Assembly: GCF_964355755.1 (NCBI RefSeq)
Contig: NC_092676.1
Coordinates: 26,828,288-26,892,287, forward strand
Direction: 5' to 3'
DNA from: Antedon mediterranea
Lineage: Eukaryota; Echinodermata; Crinoidea; Comatulida; Antedonidae
DNA: 64,000 nt
Both the position numbers and the translations under genes were made by a program. Of this stretch, positions 1-9,990 are shown piece by piece; position 1 is the stretch's first letter, and every line of letters begins with the position of its first letter. A model generated the notes under the pieces. That model searched no databases, had not been told where the DNA came from, and saw only the letters and a program-made list of their open reading frames with translations.

Positions 1-328
1 TTACTAAGCCCTGTTAAATGTAAACTAAACTATAAACACTATTGACCTATTACTGATGATGTTGATAACATCATAGTGAAATTATTATAAACAAATTACC
101 AATTTAAACATTGTTCTTATTTACAGTAATCTAATCTAATGAAACTCTAATTAAGAAACATGTGTTCAAACCTACATTTTTTTAATTAAAAGAATGGCCA
201 AAAAGTAAAGAAAAGTAACAATTTAGGTTGCAAATAATAAAGATTTGAAGACATGATTATTTACAGGTTGTGTTCACCAGTTGTTATAGAATATTGTAGA
301 CATCAGTCACAAACTTATACTACTTGTC
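1..328. other. No gene seen
   Basis: AT-rich sequence with frequent stops in all frames. I see no exon, RNA gene or recognisable repeat here. Confidence 0.5.
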
Positions 329-592
329 TCTACACACCCTTATCCCCTGCCCTTTCAACACCCCAACCCGTTCAGTATGACTGGCCTCTCGCATCATGAA
401 CTACTTCTACAGATAACCTGTTTTTACACACCCCTTATCCCTCTGTCTACACCCCAACCAGTAATGCACATACTGGCCTCTCGCATCACGATTAACTACT
501 CCTAGTCTGTTTCTACACACCCCTTACCCCCTGCCCTTTCTACACCCCACCCCTTTATCAGTAATGCACATACTGGCCTCTCACATGATGAT
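329..592. repeat. Degenerate tandem repeat, about 90-100 bp, three units
   Basis: Three successive blocks share the order CACACCCCTTA, then a C-rich stretch with ACACCCCA, then CAGTA...CTGGCCTCTC, then GCATCA or ACATGA. The units begin near 329, 424 and 514. They differ by small indels, so the array is old. It lies in otherwise AT-rich DNA and has no coding potential. Confidence 0.7.
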
Positions 593-1967
593 GAACCTTT
601 GATTGAGGGATGGTTGCACACATTGACCTTGGTGGTATAATAGCGTCAAATCTCTCATGAACTTTTGATTGTGCATTGTGGTTGAAAACCGTTTCCCAGA
701 AAACAAGATCATGTGTAGTACAGTATTTTTATCAATATTATTTATTTATTGTTTATTACATTATTTCCAGAATAACTAATAATATCCCTAATGTAATTAT
801 ATAATTAGTAAAATCATAATTTATTATTATTTGTTTATTTTGATGTAAGTTATATTCTTTATTCGCTTTCGAGGTATTTGATTCTAATTGTGTTTTATTT
901 TTAAATTTGTTTTAACCATTCTAAATAAATATAAATAATATAGGGGGATTTCTTTAAACAAAAATTGATTATTACAATTAGTTATTTGAATAATAATATT
1001 ACTAACATCTAATTTATTTAATTTATTAAGTTTTTTAACACTGCACTGCAATATTAATTTTAATATTGTTATTATAGTTTTATTTTTACCAATAAAAACA
1101 TTAAATTCAGTTAAATAAGTAATTTAAACTTGGGCCAAGAAACAATTTAAAACAATTACTAGCGATATTCAAATTGACCATTATGTAAAATTCATCTCGC
1201 CAAGGACTAGGTCTGTGGTAACGTATCCTGGTTCAGGGGCCTCTATTGGACGAGGCCAAATAATTGTGAAAAACGTGTTTCGTTAGTGTCATCATCGTCC
1301 TCGCCATATGTCAGTAGGCATAATCATATGTTTTGTACGGCTGCATTGAGTCTGTTGTTTTGCTTCTTATTTTTATAATTGTGAATTAGAGAGTTCAACC
1401 ACCTTAATATAATACTTAATCTATCATATTTCAAATGGCCATACAGATTAAATGATATGATAAAATATTGCGGCCGACATCGAATTTGTAACAAAATCAC
1501 GTTCTATCTGCCACCTTGCTATCATCTTATTCCCATATCGAATTTTAATTGTCTTATTTGACATTCAAACTTGGTTAAAAATATTGTGATACGACTGTCT
1601 ATTTGAATTCTGTAGCAAAATATGATATTAATACGCTGAGCGTTATCTTATATATCTTTTTTTTCTAGTATTGCCCAATAGTAGCATAAAATGATAATAT
1701 TTAAGGATGTCACATCACATAGCGACGTAGGATGGGAGTCATAAACCTGCTCAGCAACCAAAGCCAATAATAAATACGACGGTACCCTTTCGTTTTAATT
1801 TTTAAAAGGATTTTCCCTTTTTTGGCCGCAAAACCTATACTTTTACGGATGAGGATATTTTAAATACTTATTTATACTTTCATACTTTTTTCTAACAATA
1901 TTCCCATGCGTTTCTATTCTATTGGTTCATTCGGATTGTAGATTTGATGATATTTATTAAAATCAAA
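593..1967. other. Intergenic, no gene seen
   Basis: Very AT-rich, with many TTATTTATT-type runs. No open frame longer than a few dozen codons and no convincing splice-flanked exon was found. Confidence 0.5.
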
Positions 1968-2212
1968 AGGCAAATTTTTTTAAAAATGACAATGCTGTGG
2001 GTATCAGTGGCTGGATCACAATTGAGGTACAAACAAAATATGCAATGACAATGACAATACTGTGGGTATCAGTGGCTGGATCTCAATGAGATACAAAATA
2101 AAATAAGCAATGAAAAAAGTGACAATGCTGTGAGTATTAGTTGCTGGATCTCAATGAGATACAAAATAAAATAAGCAATGAAAAAAGTGACAATGCTGTG
2201 AGTATTAGTTGC
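1968..2212 (+). repeat. Tandem repeat array, left of the LINE
   Basis: About four units of 60-67 bp, each containing GACAATGCTGTG, AGTATTAGTTGCTGG (or GGTATCAGTGGCTGG) and ATCTCAATGAGATAC followed by an A/T-rich spacer. The first two units are the diverged GGGTATCAGTGGC type. The last two are nearly identical to each other and to the units right of the LINE at 3904-4055. The leftmost unit is preceded by AAAGGCAAAT, which also starts the related repeat at 6082, so this is an expanded copy of that family. Confidence 0.8.
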
Positions 2213-3733
2213 TGGAATGATCTCAATGAGATACATGGAAGTGAGAACTTCGCTAATGACTTAAACAACTTTTTCTGTCGTTTTGAATCCGAGATATTAG
2301 TTTCCAAAAATGAAAATGAAGACACAGAAATCCGCGAAAATGAGACTTCATTAGTAAACAATGCAGTCATAAATGTAGTTGATGTGCGTAATGTATTCGC
2401 CAAAGTAAAGCCTGGTAAAAGTACTGGCCCTGATGGAATTGGAAATCGTGTTATTAAATACTGCAACCAAGAGTTGGCACCGATATATACCAAACTTTTT
2501 AATGAGAGTTTAGCAAGTGGTACAGTGCCCAATCAATGGAAAACGGCCTTTATCTCACCTATTCCTAAGATAAAAAATCCCAAGGAACTTAATGACTATA
2601 GGCCAATAGCTATCACATCCAATGTTGGTAAGTGCCTAGAAAAGATTGTACTTAGGCAGTTGCTTGATCAGACCAAATTGTTTCTCGATCCTCTCCAATT
2701 TGCCTATCAGAGTAATAGAAGTGTTGAAGATGCTGTGCTCTTCCACTTACATAATATTTACCAACATTTAGATGTGCCTAAATCATATGTAAGATGTTTG
2801 TATATAGATTTTTCTAGTGCTTTTAATACCGTTGAACCTGGTTCATTAGTACGCAAACTTAAAGAAATGAACGTAAACGACACATTGACTTCATGGATAT
2901 ATAATTTCTTAACAAAAAGGTTCCAGTATGTTAAACTAAACGGTATTTTATCTGATAAAAGAACTGTTAGCATTGGCACGCCACAAGGGTCTGTTATCTC
3001 CCCAATGTTGTTTTCACTGTTCACCAGCAGTTTCAGAGCCAATTCAAATGAATGTTGTATAGTAAAATATGCAGATGACACAGTCATCACTGGATACATT
3101 ACTGGCAATGATGAAACAAGCTATAGACAACTAGGATGTGATTTTTATCACTGGTGCTGCAATAACAACCTGAAACTAAACATAAAGAAAACAAAAGAAA
3201 TGCAAATTGATTTTAGGAAAATTAAAGAACCCTTAGAACCTCTGATTATAAATGAAAATGAGATTGAAGTAGTAAATGAGTACAAATATCTGGGTTGTAT
3301 AATTGACAATAAGCTAAATTGGATAAATAATGTAAATAAAGCCACATGCAAAGCCAACCAAAGGATGTTTATTTTAAGAAAAATGAAGTACCTACAAATT
3401 GACAAAACTATACTTAAATTGTTTTATAACTCTGTAATTCTCAGTGTAATACTTTTTTGTAATGTTTGTTTTTATGGTAATACAATGCAAAAAGATAAAA
3501 TTAAACTTAATCGAATAGGAAATAGAGCAATTAGACTAGTAGGAGAGCACTTACCTGATGTTGAATCCTTGTATAAAGAAAATGTGTTAAAAAAAGTAAA
3601 AAGTATCATTGATGATGAAACACATCCTCTTCACAAACAATTTGCTCTCATGAATTCTGGCATAAGACTACGTGCACTTAATACCAAAACAAAACGGTTT
3701 AGGTGCTCGTTTGTACCTAATGTACAAAGGTAA
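2141..3733 (+). CDS. Reverse transcriptase ORF of the LINE, N-terminally truncated
   Basis: About 530 codons are open; the true N terminus is lost and no ATG start is implied. Visible RT motifs in order: GPDGIG (fingers), NDYRPIAIT, a QFAYQ block, YIDFSSAFN (catalytic Asp of motif A), TPQGSVISP (motif B) and YADDTVI (catalytic motif C). A C-terminal connector follows, with KYLGCIIDNKLNW. All catalytic residues are present and the frame is unbroken, so the copy is young, but it lacks the endonuclease needed for autonomous movement. The first residues are encoded by the flanking tandem repeat, whose unit reads in frame as DNAVSISCW, the same peptide that occurs inside the ORF. Confidence 0.85.
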   Translation: MLDLNEIQNKISNEKSDNAVSISCWNDLNEIHGSENFANDLNNFFCRFESEILVSKNENEDTEIRENETSLVNNAVINVVDVRNVFAKVKPGKSTGPDGIGNRVIKYCNQELAPIYTKLFNESLASGTVPNQWKTAFISPIPKIKNPKELNDYRPIAITSNVGKCLEKIVLRQLLDQTKLFLDPLQFAYQSNRSVEDAVLFHLHNIYQHLDVPKSYVRCLYIDFSSAFNTVEPGSLVRKLKEMNVNDTLTSWIYNFLTKRFQYVKLNGILSDKRTVSIGTPQGSVISPMLFSLFTSSFRANSNECCIVKYADDTVITGYITGNDETSYRQLGCDFYHWCCNNNLKLNIKKTKEMQIDFRKIKEPLEPLIINENEIEVVNEYKYLGCIIDNKLNWINNVNKATCKANQRMFILRKMKYLQIDKTILKLFYNSVILSVILFCNVCFYGNTMQKDKIKLNRIGNRAIRLVGEHLPDVESLYKENVLKKVKSIIDDETHPLHKQFALMNSGIRLRALNTKTKRFRCSFVPNVQR

Positions 3734-3903
3734 AATGTAACCGATAATTTTTATCTAATTTTAACAATTTTTAGCCTCTTAACTTTTTGTGTGTGTTTTT
3801 GTAAATTGTATTTTATATTTTTGTATTTTGCCAGTTTTCAAATCACATTTCTGTTTTTTAAATGGACAATAAAGTATATATGACTATGACTATGACTATA
3901 CAA
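2213..3903 (+). mobile_element. 5'-truncated non-LTR retrotransposon (CR1/L2/Rex-like)
   Basis: A LINE fragment carrying a long reverse transcriptase frame, a short 3'UTR with an AATAAA-like signal (ACAATAAAG near 3870) and a 3' end made of TATGAC repeats (about 3879-3902). The upstream endonuclease region is missing, so the element is 5'-truncated. It sits inside a tandem array that continues on both sides. The last unit before it ends TTGCTGGA, and the array resumes after the tail at CAAAATAAAATAAGC, giving a putative long target-site duplication of about 55 bp. Placement in the CR1/L2/Rex group is by recollection of motif style only. Confidence 0.8.
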
Positions 3904-4095
3904 AATAAAATAAGCAATGAAAAAAAGTGACAATGCTGTGAGTATTAGTTGCTGGATCTCAATGAGATACAAAATAAAATAAGCAATGAAAAAAGTGACA
4001 ATGCTGTGAGTATTAGTTGCTGGATCTCAATGAGATACAAAATAAAATATGCAAAAAGCTAAATCAAAATGATAGTAAAACAGCCAGAAAGAATA
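3904..4095 (+). repeat. Tandem repeat array, right of the LINE
   Basis: Two more units of the 60-67 bp repeat seen at 1968-2212, followed by GCTAAATCAAAATGATAG and AAACAGCCAGAAA. The same order of blocks occurs at 6155-6200, where it leads into the hammerhead-like motif. That motif is absent from this copy. Confidence 0.75.
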
Positions 4096-4129
4096 TGTAT
4101 ATTTGGGGCGACCTTTTCTCATTCTCACA

Positions 4130-4215
4130 GATTTGATCGTTTCAAATTAATTAATACATTTTCAGTATATCACCGGGCGTTTTAGAAATCTTTCTTTGCC
4201 TGCTGTGTTTATTAT
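4130..4215 (-). repeat. Repeat in opposite orientation to 6285-6350
   Basis: TTTCAGTATATCACCGGGCG followed by TTCTTTGCCTG is found here on the plus strand and as its reverse complement at about 6295-6345. The two copies flank the 5-6 kb region as an inverted pair. Confidence 0.6.
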
Positions 4216-4914
4216 CTTTCATGTAATGTAGTAAATATTCATCGGAGTCTGTGTCAATATTAACATACTATAGCAATATTTAAATGTATGTTTTGCTAAA
4301 CAACTCTAGGCTTCGTTTTCTTTAGGGGATTCACCTAGCCTGAATAATACGTGTGTGATTGCTTTTAAACCATTGACCTGTGTAAATCTGAGCCACCAGT
4401 GGGGCTAAAATGAAAACGAAACCGTACATCATTGCCTTTCTCAAGTAATAATCAACAGGTGACCCTGTCAATACCCTGTGGTGTCTCGTAACCCAGGTAA
4501 ATTATTTACAATTGCAGTCTGGAATGTCTATATGCTACCGGAATAGTTGGGAAATACCGGCTTGTTGATAAGTTGGTTCACCTTTTATTGTTTTTTGGAG
4601 TAAACTTGTTGCATGACCCAAAAACATTTTTTTTTTTTTTTTGCTTTGACGCATTGATAGGTTCATGTTAAAAACATTGATCTTGTTTAAAACATTCTAA
4701 AAATTCTTGGTTCCTCTCAAAGCTAATAATAGTAATAAATATATCTAGTTGTTGCTTTAAAACTAAATAAAAGAAATGAGGCAGATGTCAACAATATTAA
4801 TTCGTAACACATGGGCCTAAAAAAGGAATGAATAAAGCTGAGGAGAAAAAGAAAGACCACGAATGAACATTATGCAACGTCAGAAATATATGGAAATGCA
4901 ACTTCGAGATCAGG

Positions 4915-5415
4915 AAGATGAAGAGGATTGACAACAAAGTTGGAGAAATTATCTGAGAAGGTTCAAGAACTTGGAGATCAGAAAGATGAAGATGAAAAGT
5001 ATGTTTACGAGATGACGTGACAATGTTCAGGAAGATGAGGATTGGCAACAAAATTTGAAAGATTATCTGAGAATGTTCAGGAACTTGAAGATCAGAAACC
5101 TGACGATCAGGAAAGAAAAGGATTGGCAACAAAGTATGAGAGATGACCTGAGTATGTTCAGGAACTTCGAGATCATGAAAACGAAAAGGAGGATTGTAAC
5201 AAAGTTTGAGATATGACCCGAGAATGTTCAGGAACTTGAAGATCATGGATGATGAGGAGGATTGACAACTAAGTTGTAGAGATGACCTGAGAATGCCCAG
5301 GAACGTGGAGATCGGGAAGATAAAGAGGATGGGCAACACGGTTTGGGAGATAACCTGGAAATGTTCAGAAACTTCGAAATCATGCAAATGAAAAGGAGGA
5401 TTGGCAACAAATTGT
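4915..5415. repeat. Degenerate minisatellite, about 70-75 bp units
   Basis: About seven units of the pattern GAGGATTGGCAACAAAGTT, GAGA(T)GACCTGAGAATGTTC, AGGAACTTGAAGATCA and a GA-rich spacer. The purine bias makes long open frames on the opposite strand. Those frames contain only the repeat and show no known domain, so I do not call a gene. Confidence 0.75.
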
Positions 5416-5957
5416 AAAAAGACATGGGAATCAAAACCAAGGTGAGAAATTAAAATAAGATTTTCTAATCTTATTGATCCTTTGTTATTACCTTGTATAG
5501 AGTTGCAATAGGCCTAGTATATTTTATTTTTATATCATTCACCAATAACTTTTCCCATAACCATAGGTGTGAAATGGAACCTGATATTGATTCATTTTTC
5601 AAAGAAATGAAATTGTGCTTTCCTGAAACCAGCCATTTTCAAAGGTTATCCCAGTCACGTGACATCCTAAAATAAATAGTAGGTAAGTATTCTACCTTTC
5701 AATTTGGATTGCATTACCTCCGTTTGTGGTTGAAAATGTCCTATTATTCAAAAATGTTATATTCTCTTGCGAGCAAAAAAATGGTAGCACAAAAATAGAA
5801 TAAAGGAAAAACCAAAGTAGTTACGTTAATTCCATTATGTATGTATCAATTTGATCTCTGGTGCGCGTGCGTACAACTGAGGACTAGTTGTGTTCCAACC
5901 GTACCACGCCGAGAATGTTAAAGGGTCGTTATCCGATCGAGTTAAAGAACAATACCA

Positions 5958-6024
5958 TGAAAGCCCCAGTGGTCTAATGGTTAGGGCAACTGCATATCAA
6001 GCAGACGGTCCGAGTTCGAGTCGA
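5958..6024 (+). repeat. tRNA-derived SINE head or decayed tRNA
   Basis: An A-box-like TGGTCTAATGG and a B-box-like GAGTTCGAGTC are spaced as in a tRNA. Between them CTGC-ATATCAA-GCAG forms an anticodon-type stem with a 7-nt loop. No matching 3' acceptor stem follows: the sequence runs directly into a TA microsatellite. This fits a tRNA-derived SINE better than a functional tRNA. Confidence 0.6.

Positions 6025-6077
<53 letters not shown>
6025..6077. repeat. (TA)n microsatellite
   Basis: About 25 TA dinucleotides directly after the tRNA-like head, perhaps its retroposition tail. Confidence 0.9.
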
Positions 6078-6080
<3 letters not shown>

Positions 6081-6081
6081 C

Positions 6082-6246
6082 CAAAGGCAAATTACTGAAC
6101 AAAATGACAATGCTGTGGGTATCAGTGGCTGGATCTCAATGGAGATACAAAAATAAAAAGCGAAAAGCTAAATCAAAACGATAAAGTAAACAGCCAGAAA
6201 AGTTAGCAGAGCTTTCGGGCAACACTAGCCCTTCATCAGTGCATTT

Positions 6247-6250
<4 letters not shown>
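6082..6250 (-). mobile_element. Penelope-type repeat fragment with hammerhead-ribozyme-like core
   Basis: The fragment starts AAAGGCAAATTACTG, contains one copy of the GACAATGCTGTGGGTATCAG...GAGATAC block shared with the array at 1968, then AACAGCCAGAAAAGTTAGC. Read on the minus strand, 6244-6200 gives CACTGATGA, a stem GGGC-loop-GCCC, then GAAAGC-TCT-GCTAA. That is the order CUGAUGA, stem II, GAAA, short stem III, UA of a minimal type I hammerhead. Such ribozymes are known from Penelope-like retroelements. Helix I does not pair well here, so activity is doubtful. Confidence 0.55.
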
Positions 6251-6292
<42 letters not shown>

Positions 6293-6300
6293 AAATCAGG
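6243..6300. repeat. TA-rich perfect hairpin
   Basis: ATTTGTTTA, about 14 TA dinucleotides, then TAAACAAAT: a self-complementary block able to extrude as a cruciform. It follows the hammerhead-like repeat directly. Confidence 0.75.
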
Positions 6301-8099
6301 CAAAGAACATTAATTCTAAACCGCCCGGTGATATACTGAAATTTAATTAATTATATATATATATATATATTATATTTTTACTTGTTATGTACGTATTCGA
6401 AAGAAAAAAAACACTGACGTAAACTTTTAGCTAATATATATTTTTTGTAATGCAAACAATCGAAAATCAAATTTACTTCTAAGTAAAAAGTCATTAAAAT
6501 TAACAATTGTGAGTGACGGTAGGCAATTGTTACTTAATCTATGACTTTGCGACTTTTAAGTGCGAATATTTTAAGCTTTATTATAAAGGATATTATATAT
6601 ATAAATAGTATATAATCCGTCTTTCAGGTTTGTTTCAAAATAACTTTTTAACAAATTATTTATAGCATTTTCTTTCTAGACGAAAATACAGATAATAATT
6701 AATCCCATACAAAATAATACAAGATTTTCAGAAATATTGGAATTGACGTCAGCATAATTATTTTGTATTGATGACGTCAAAGGAGATGGGCTAGGTCGAT
6801 GCCACTCATCATACATCGGAACTTACTGGATTAATTTGTATTAACTGAATTGGCATTCATTGCACAGGAATCGGAACTTCTGGACACTGACCTATAACCT
6901 AACAGACTTCTATGATGAAATTCTCTGTTTCATCTTATTAGCAATTTAAAATGTACTTGATGGTATTAATATATTATTGATAAACTGGAATATTCATTTG
7001 ATAACCTCTATTACCGTATGTAAAGTAAACAATATTGAAACTTTATTGTATTGAAACAGATTTTCCAGAAAATTTTGTATTTTAGAATGTGAATATGAAG
7101 TTTTTTTTATTAAGAATACAAAATGTCGTTCTTGGTTTTGGAATTATACCTGCAGGCCCCTACAGTATTTTGATGTAAATTATTAGTTTGTTCAGAGTTG
7201 TGTCTGTGAACTTTTCAATCAGACATGTTATTGCGTAATCGGGAAGCTCGTCCTATCAAATACTTCCATCTGTATTCTCCAAAAGGAAAAACGGAAAAAA
7301 GTCATTTAGCCTTCAATTTTCAATAAAATATTTTGTTTTAATGTTCTTTAAATTGCATCTACGTTTTTACACGTTTTCTTAGGTATATGTATATAGTACA
7401 GCACCTTGTATTTGGCTTATTTCAGTTTTTCTTTCCGTAATTGTTTTAATGATTAATTATTGTTAATATAAAGTTTGCGGTACACCAGGTACATAATTAG
7501 TTCTAAAAAGAACTATTGAGTTTCTCGACGTTTCGATCAAGTATTGTTATATTATTTTTAAATATTATTTAAACGTGAATTAATATTCGAGTTTAAACTT
7601 ATTTCAAATCAGATTACAAAATAAAAGTAAATCTACCGGGTTAGACAGGTTATTAAAAACAAACAAATCATTATCATTTGAATTATAATCTAAACAATAT
7701 ACAGATCTGAAATACCGTATCTCCCTCCGTAGTTTCGTTTTGTTTAAAATAATAATTTCAATAACGAACTTCCATCAAGGCCTACTAGTTAAATAACGAT
7801 ATTATTAATGATTGTATATAAAAAAGATTATCAATTATGTTATCAAATAAATAATTATAATCAAACAGACCACAAATGGAATTCTAATTCTTTTTTTTTT
7901 TGGTTGTCCTGAATTTATTCATTTTCAAATGTTTCTTCTTTGTTTTTTCCTGATTTAATTTTATGTATACACCTCTTTTTTAAAGATATGTATGATATTC
8001 GAAATAAACAAACGGTACATTTTTTAAATTATATTCATATTTTTTTTGGGCTGTCCTGAATTTATTCATCCGTTACTCCTTGTTTTTTTCCTGATGTTT
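6301..8099. other. Intergenic, no gene seen
   Basis: Apart from the inverted repeat copy at about 6295-6350 this is AT-rich DNA with no exon I can support. Poly-T runs occur near 7890 and 8040. Confidence 0.5.
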
Positions 8100-8797
8100 T
8101 TAGTCGCGTGGAAGCGACTCTATAGTTCACTATGTCGGTCTGTCGGTCTGTCTGTCTGTCTGTCGGTCCGGTATCACTATGCGTTTTATCGCTTTCTGAC
8201 CTTATCTTAATATCAGTTTAATCTAGCTAAGTCAATTTTTCACAGTATATTCCTAATGGCCAGGAATCGATGTGGTTATGTTTTCACGGTGCGCAATAAA
8301 AAATTACGCGGTCTACGCACGATTTAACGAAATCACGTTTGTAATCATATCTTCACAATCATGAATCACAATTAAATAAAATTTGGTACTCATAAATGTC
8401 AGGGCATAAATCATTATATGGCAATACAATTACGTGCGTAGCGCATTTAACGCATGCGTACGCGCGCTTAAAATTTTCAAAATTTATTTTCGATGAAATA
8501 AGAGTACGTTTCAGGCAGTTTTAAGCGTTTACAAAATTGCCATGAGTGCGCAGATTTTTTCGCGCGCACTGCGCGTTAAATGTTATTTCGCACTCTTTTT
8601 GCCCGATTTCTGTTTTCTTGACTTACTTTTCAACTCGAAATTACGTTATACAAGCACGTCAAAAGTGACAGGCTACGCACGTGTAAATAAAAAAAATATA
8701 ACTGTTTTTAAACATTTCAACATTTTTAAACATGTTCAGTAATTTCGGTCAGTTGGTAGGTTGGTCGGTCGGTCGGTAAACACTAAGCACGCGACTG
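8100..8797. mobile_element. Non-autonomous TIR element, family C, intact copy
   Basis: An approximately 700-bp repeat with termini TAGTCGCGTG and CACGCGACT (inverted, about 9 bp). Just inside each end is a GGTC/TGTC tetranucleotide tract: GTCGGTCTGTC on the left and GGTCGGTCGGT on the right. The left end folds as AGTCGC-GTGGAA-GCGACT. The interior is rich in CG-containing palindromes such as GCGCGCACTGCGCG. A near-identical copy split by a reverse transcriptase fragment lies at 38043-40154, and a right-end remnant at 23308-23352. The short frame at 8542-8742 is part of this repeat and not a gene. Confidence 0.7.
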
Positions 8798-9415
8798 CAG
8801 CCATCTATATGGCCTTGTTTCATTTGATTGTTATTATTTTATGTATCGACCTCTTGTTTAAAGATATGTATAATGTCTGGATTCGAAATAAATAAACAAT
8901 TCTTATGTTTTAAGGACCTCGGTCACTGCGGTCTGAGTAATATAAGAGGGAACAGCTTAAACATTTATATTTTGTTGAAAATAATATAATCAATAATTAT
9001 CAAACCAACGTACGGTATTCTTGGGCGAAACAGGAACAGTATTGTGTTGTTATGCATAAGTATTCCGTGCAAATTGTAAAACAAACATTCGTTTATTTAT
9101 TTATTATGGTCGACAAATTGGTTCCGTTTCAGGACGTCTCTTCTTCACTCGACTAAATTTACTTTTCCAAAAATGATTGTCTATTCATGTTGCATTGTTC
9201 GTTTCCGTCGTGATTGGACATAAATGTTGTAAACTATATTATTCTATATATACTTACTCTTGTAACATATATAAGTTGTATCATTATGTTGGTGCATTGC
9301 TCTTAGTCGTGTGAATAGACATATTATGGGCATTATAGTTAATATGTATATAAAACTAAAGGTGTTATTGTTTAGTTATTTTTCAATTAATTCTTGTTTT
9401 TTTAATCGTGAGTCG
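8798..9415. other. Intergenic, no gene seen
   Basis: AT-rich with no supported exon or repeat. Confidence 0.45.
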
Positions 9416-9419
9416 TGAT

Positions 9420-9640
9420 CTAAAGTAGAAGAGAAGATAGAGTGTAGGAGGCTTACATTCCAGAGAAGAAGAGGAAGACCAAGATGCAAATGGAAAAAGA
9501 CTATAACAGATGTGTTTTGCTCTACGGAGCAAGCAAGTAAGATGTTAGAAGACAGGAGATGGTTTCAGAATAGTGTTAGCGAATCCACGCTCTGATCAGA
9601 GTTTGCTTTTTGATGACGATAGTGATGTTTATCTTGGTTT
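9420..9640 (+). mobile_element. LINE 3'-end fragment
   Basis: Translation gives RRRGRPRCKWKK, then STEQASKMLEDRRWFQ and a stop. This is the familiar C terminus of RTE/Jockey-like LINE reverse transcriptases (GRPR..W and DRR.W motifs). A second copy on the minus strand at 17985-18240 shares the EQAS(K/R)M...DRRWFQ segment and the DNA after it (CACGCT.TGATCAGAGTTTG). Confidence 0.7.
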
Positions 9641-9689
9641 TCATAATTACATCCATCATATCATTCATTTGTCATTGTTACCATCATCA

Positions 9690-9990
9690 ATATCATATTA
9701 TTTTATCCACCATCAATTTCTTTTTATTTTATCCACCATCAATTCCTTTTTATTTCATCCACCATCAATTTCTTTTTATTTTATCCACCATCAATTTCTT
9801 TTTATTTTATCCACCATCAATTTCTTTTTATTTTATCCACCATCAATTTCTTTTTATTTTATCCACCATCAATTTCTTTTTATTTTATCCACCATCAATT
9901 TCTTTTTATTTTATCCACCATCAATTTCTTTTTATTTTATCCACCATCAATTTCTTTTTTATTTTATCCACCATCAATTTCTTTTTTTAA
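9690..9990. repeat. 26-bp minisatellite, about 11 copies
   Basis: The unit is TTTTATCCACC then ATCAATTTCTTTTTA, almost perfectly conserved except for single T insertions in the last units. Because 26 is not a multiple of 3, two overlapping frames stay open across it. They encode only the repeat. Confidence 0.95.

Noticed and set aside
2137-3405. Three minus-strand open frames inside the LINE
   Set aside because: They are shadows of the reverse transcriptase ORF on the plus strand.
4797-5387. 196-codon minus-strand frame
   Set aside because: It follows the purine-rich tandem repeat and reads as imperfect peptide repeats of it; no domain or splice structure.
5958-6024. Functional tRNA gene
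   Set aside because: A and B boxes are present, but the 3' acceptor strand is missing and the sequence runs into a TA repeat.
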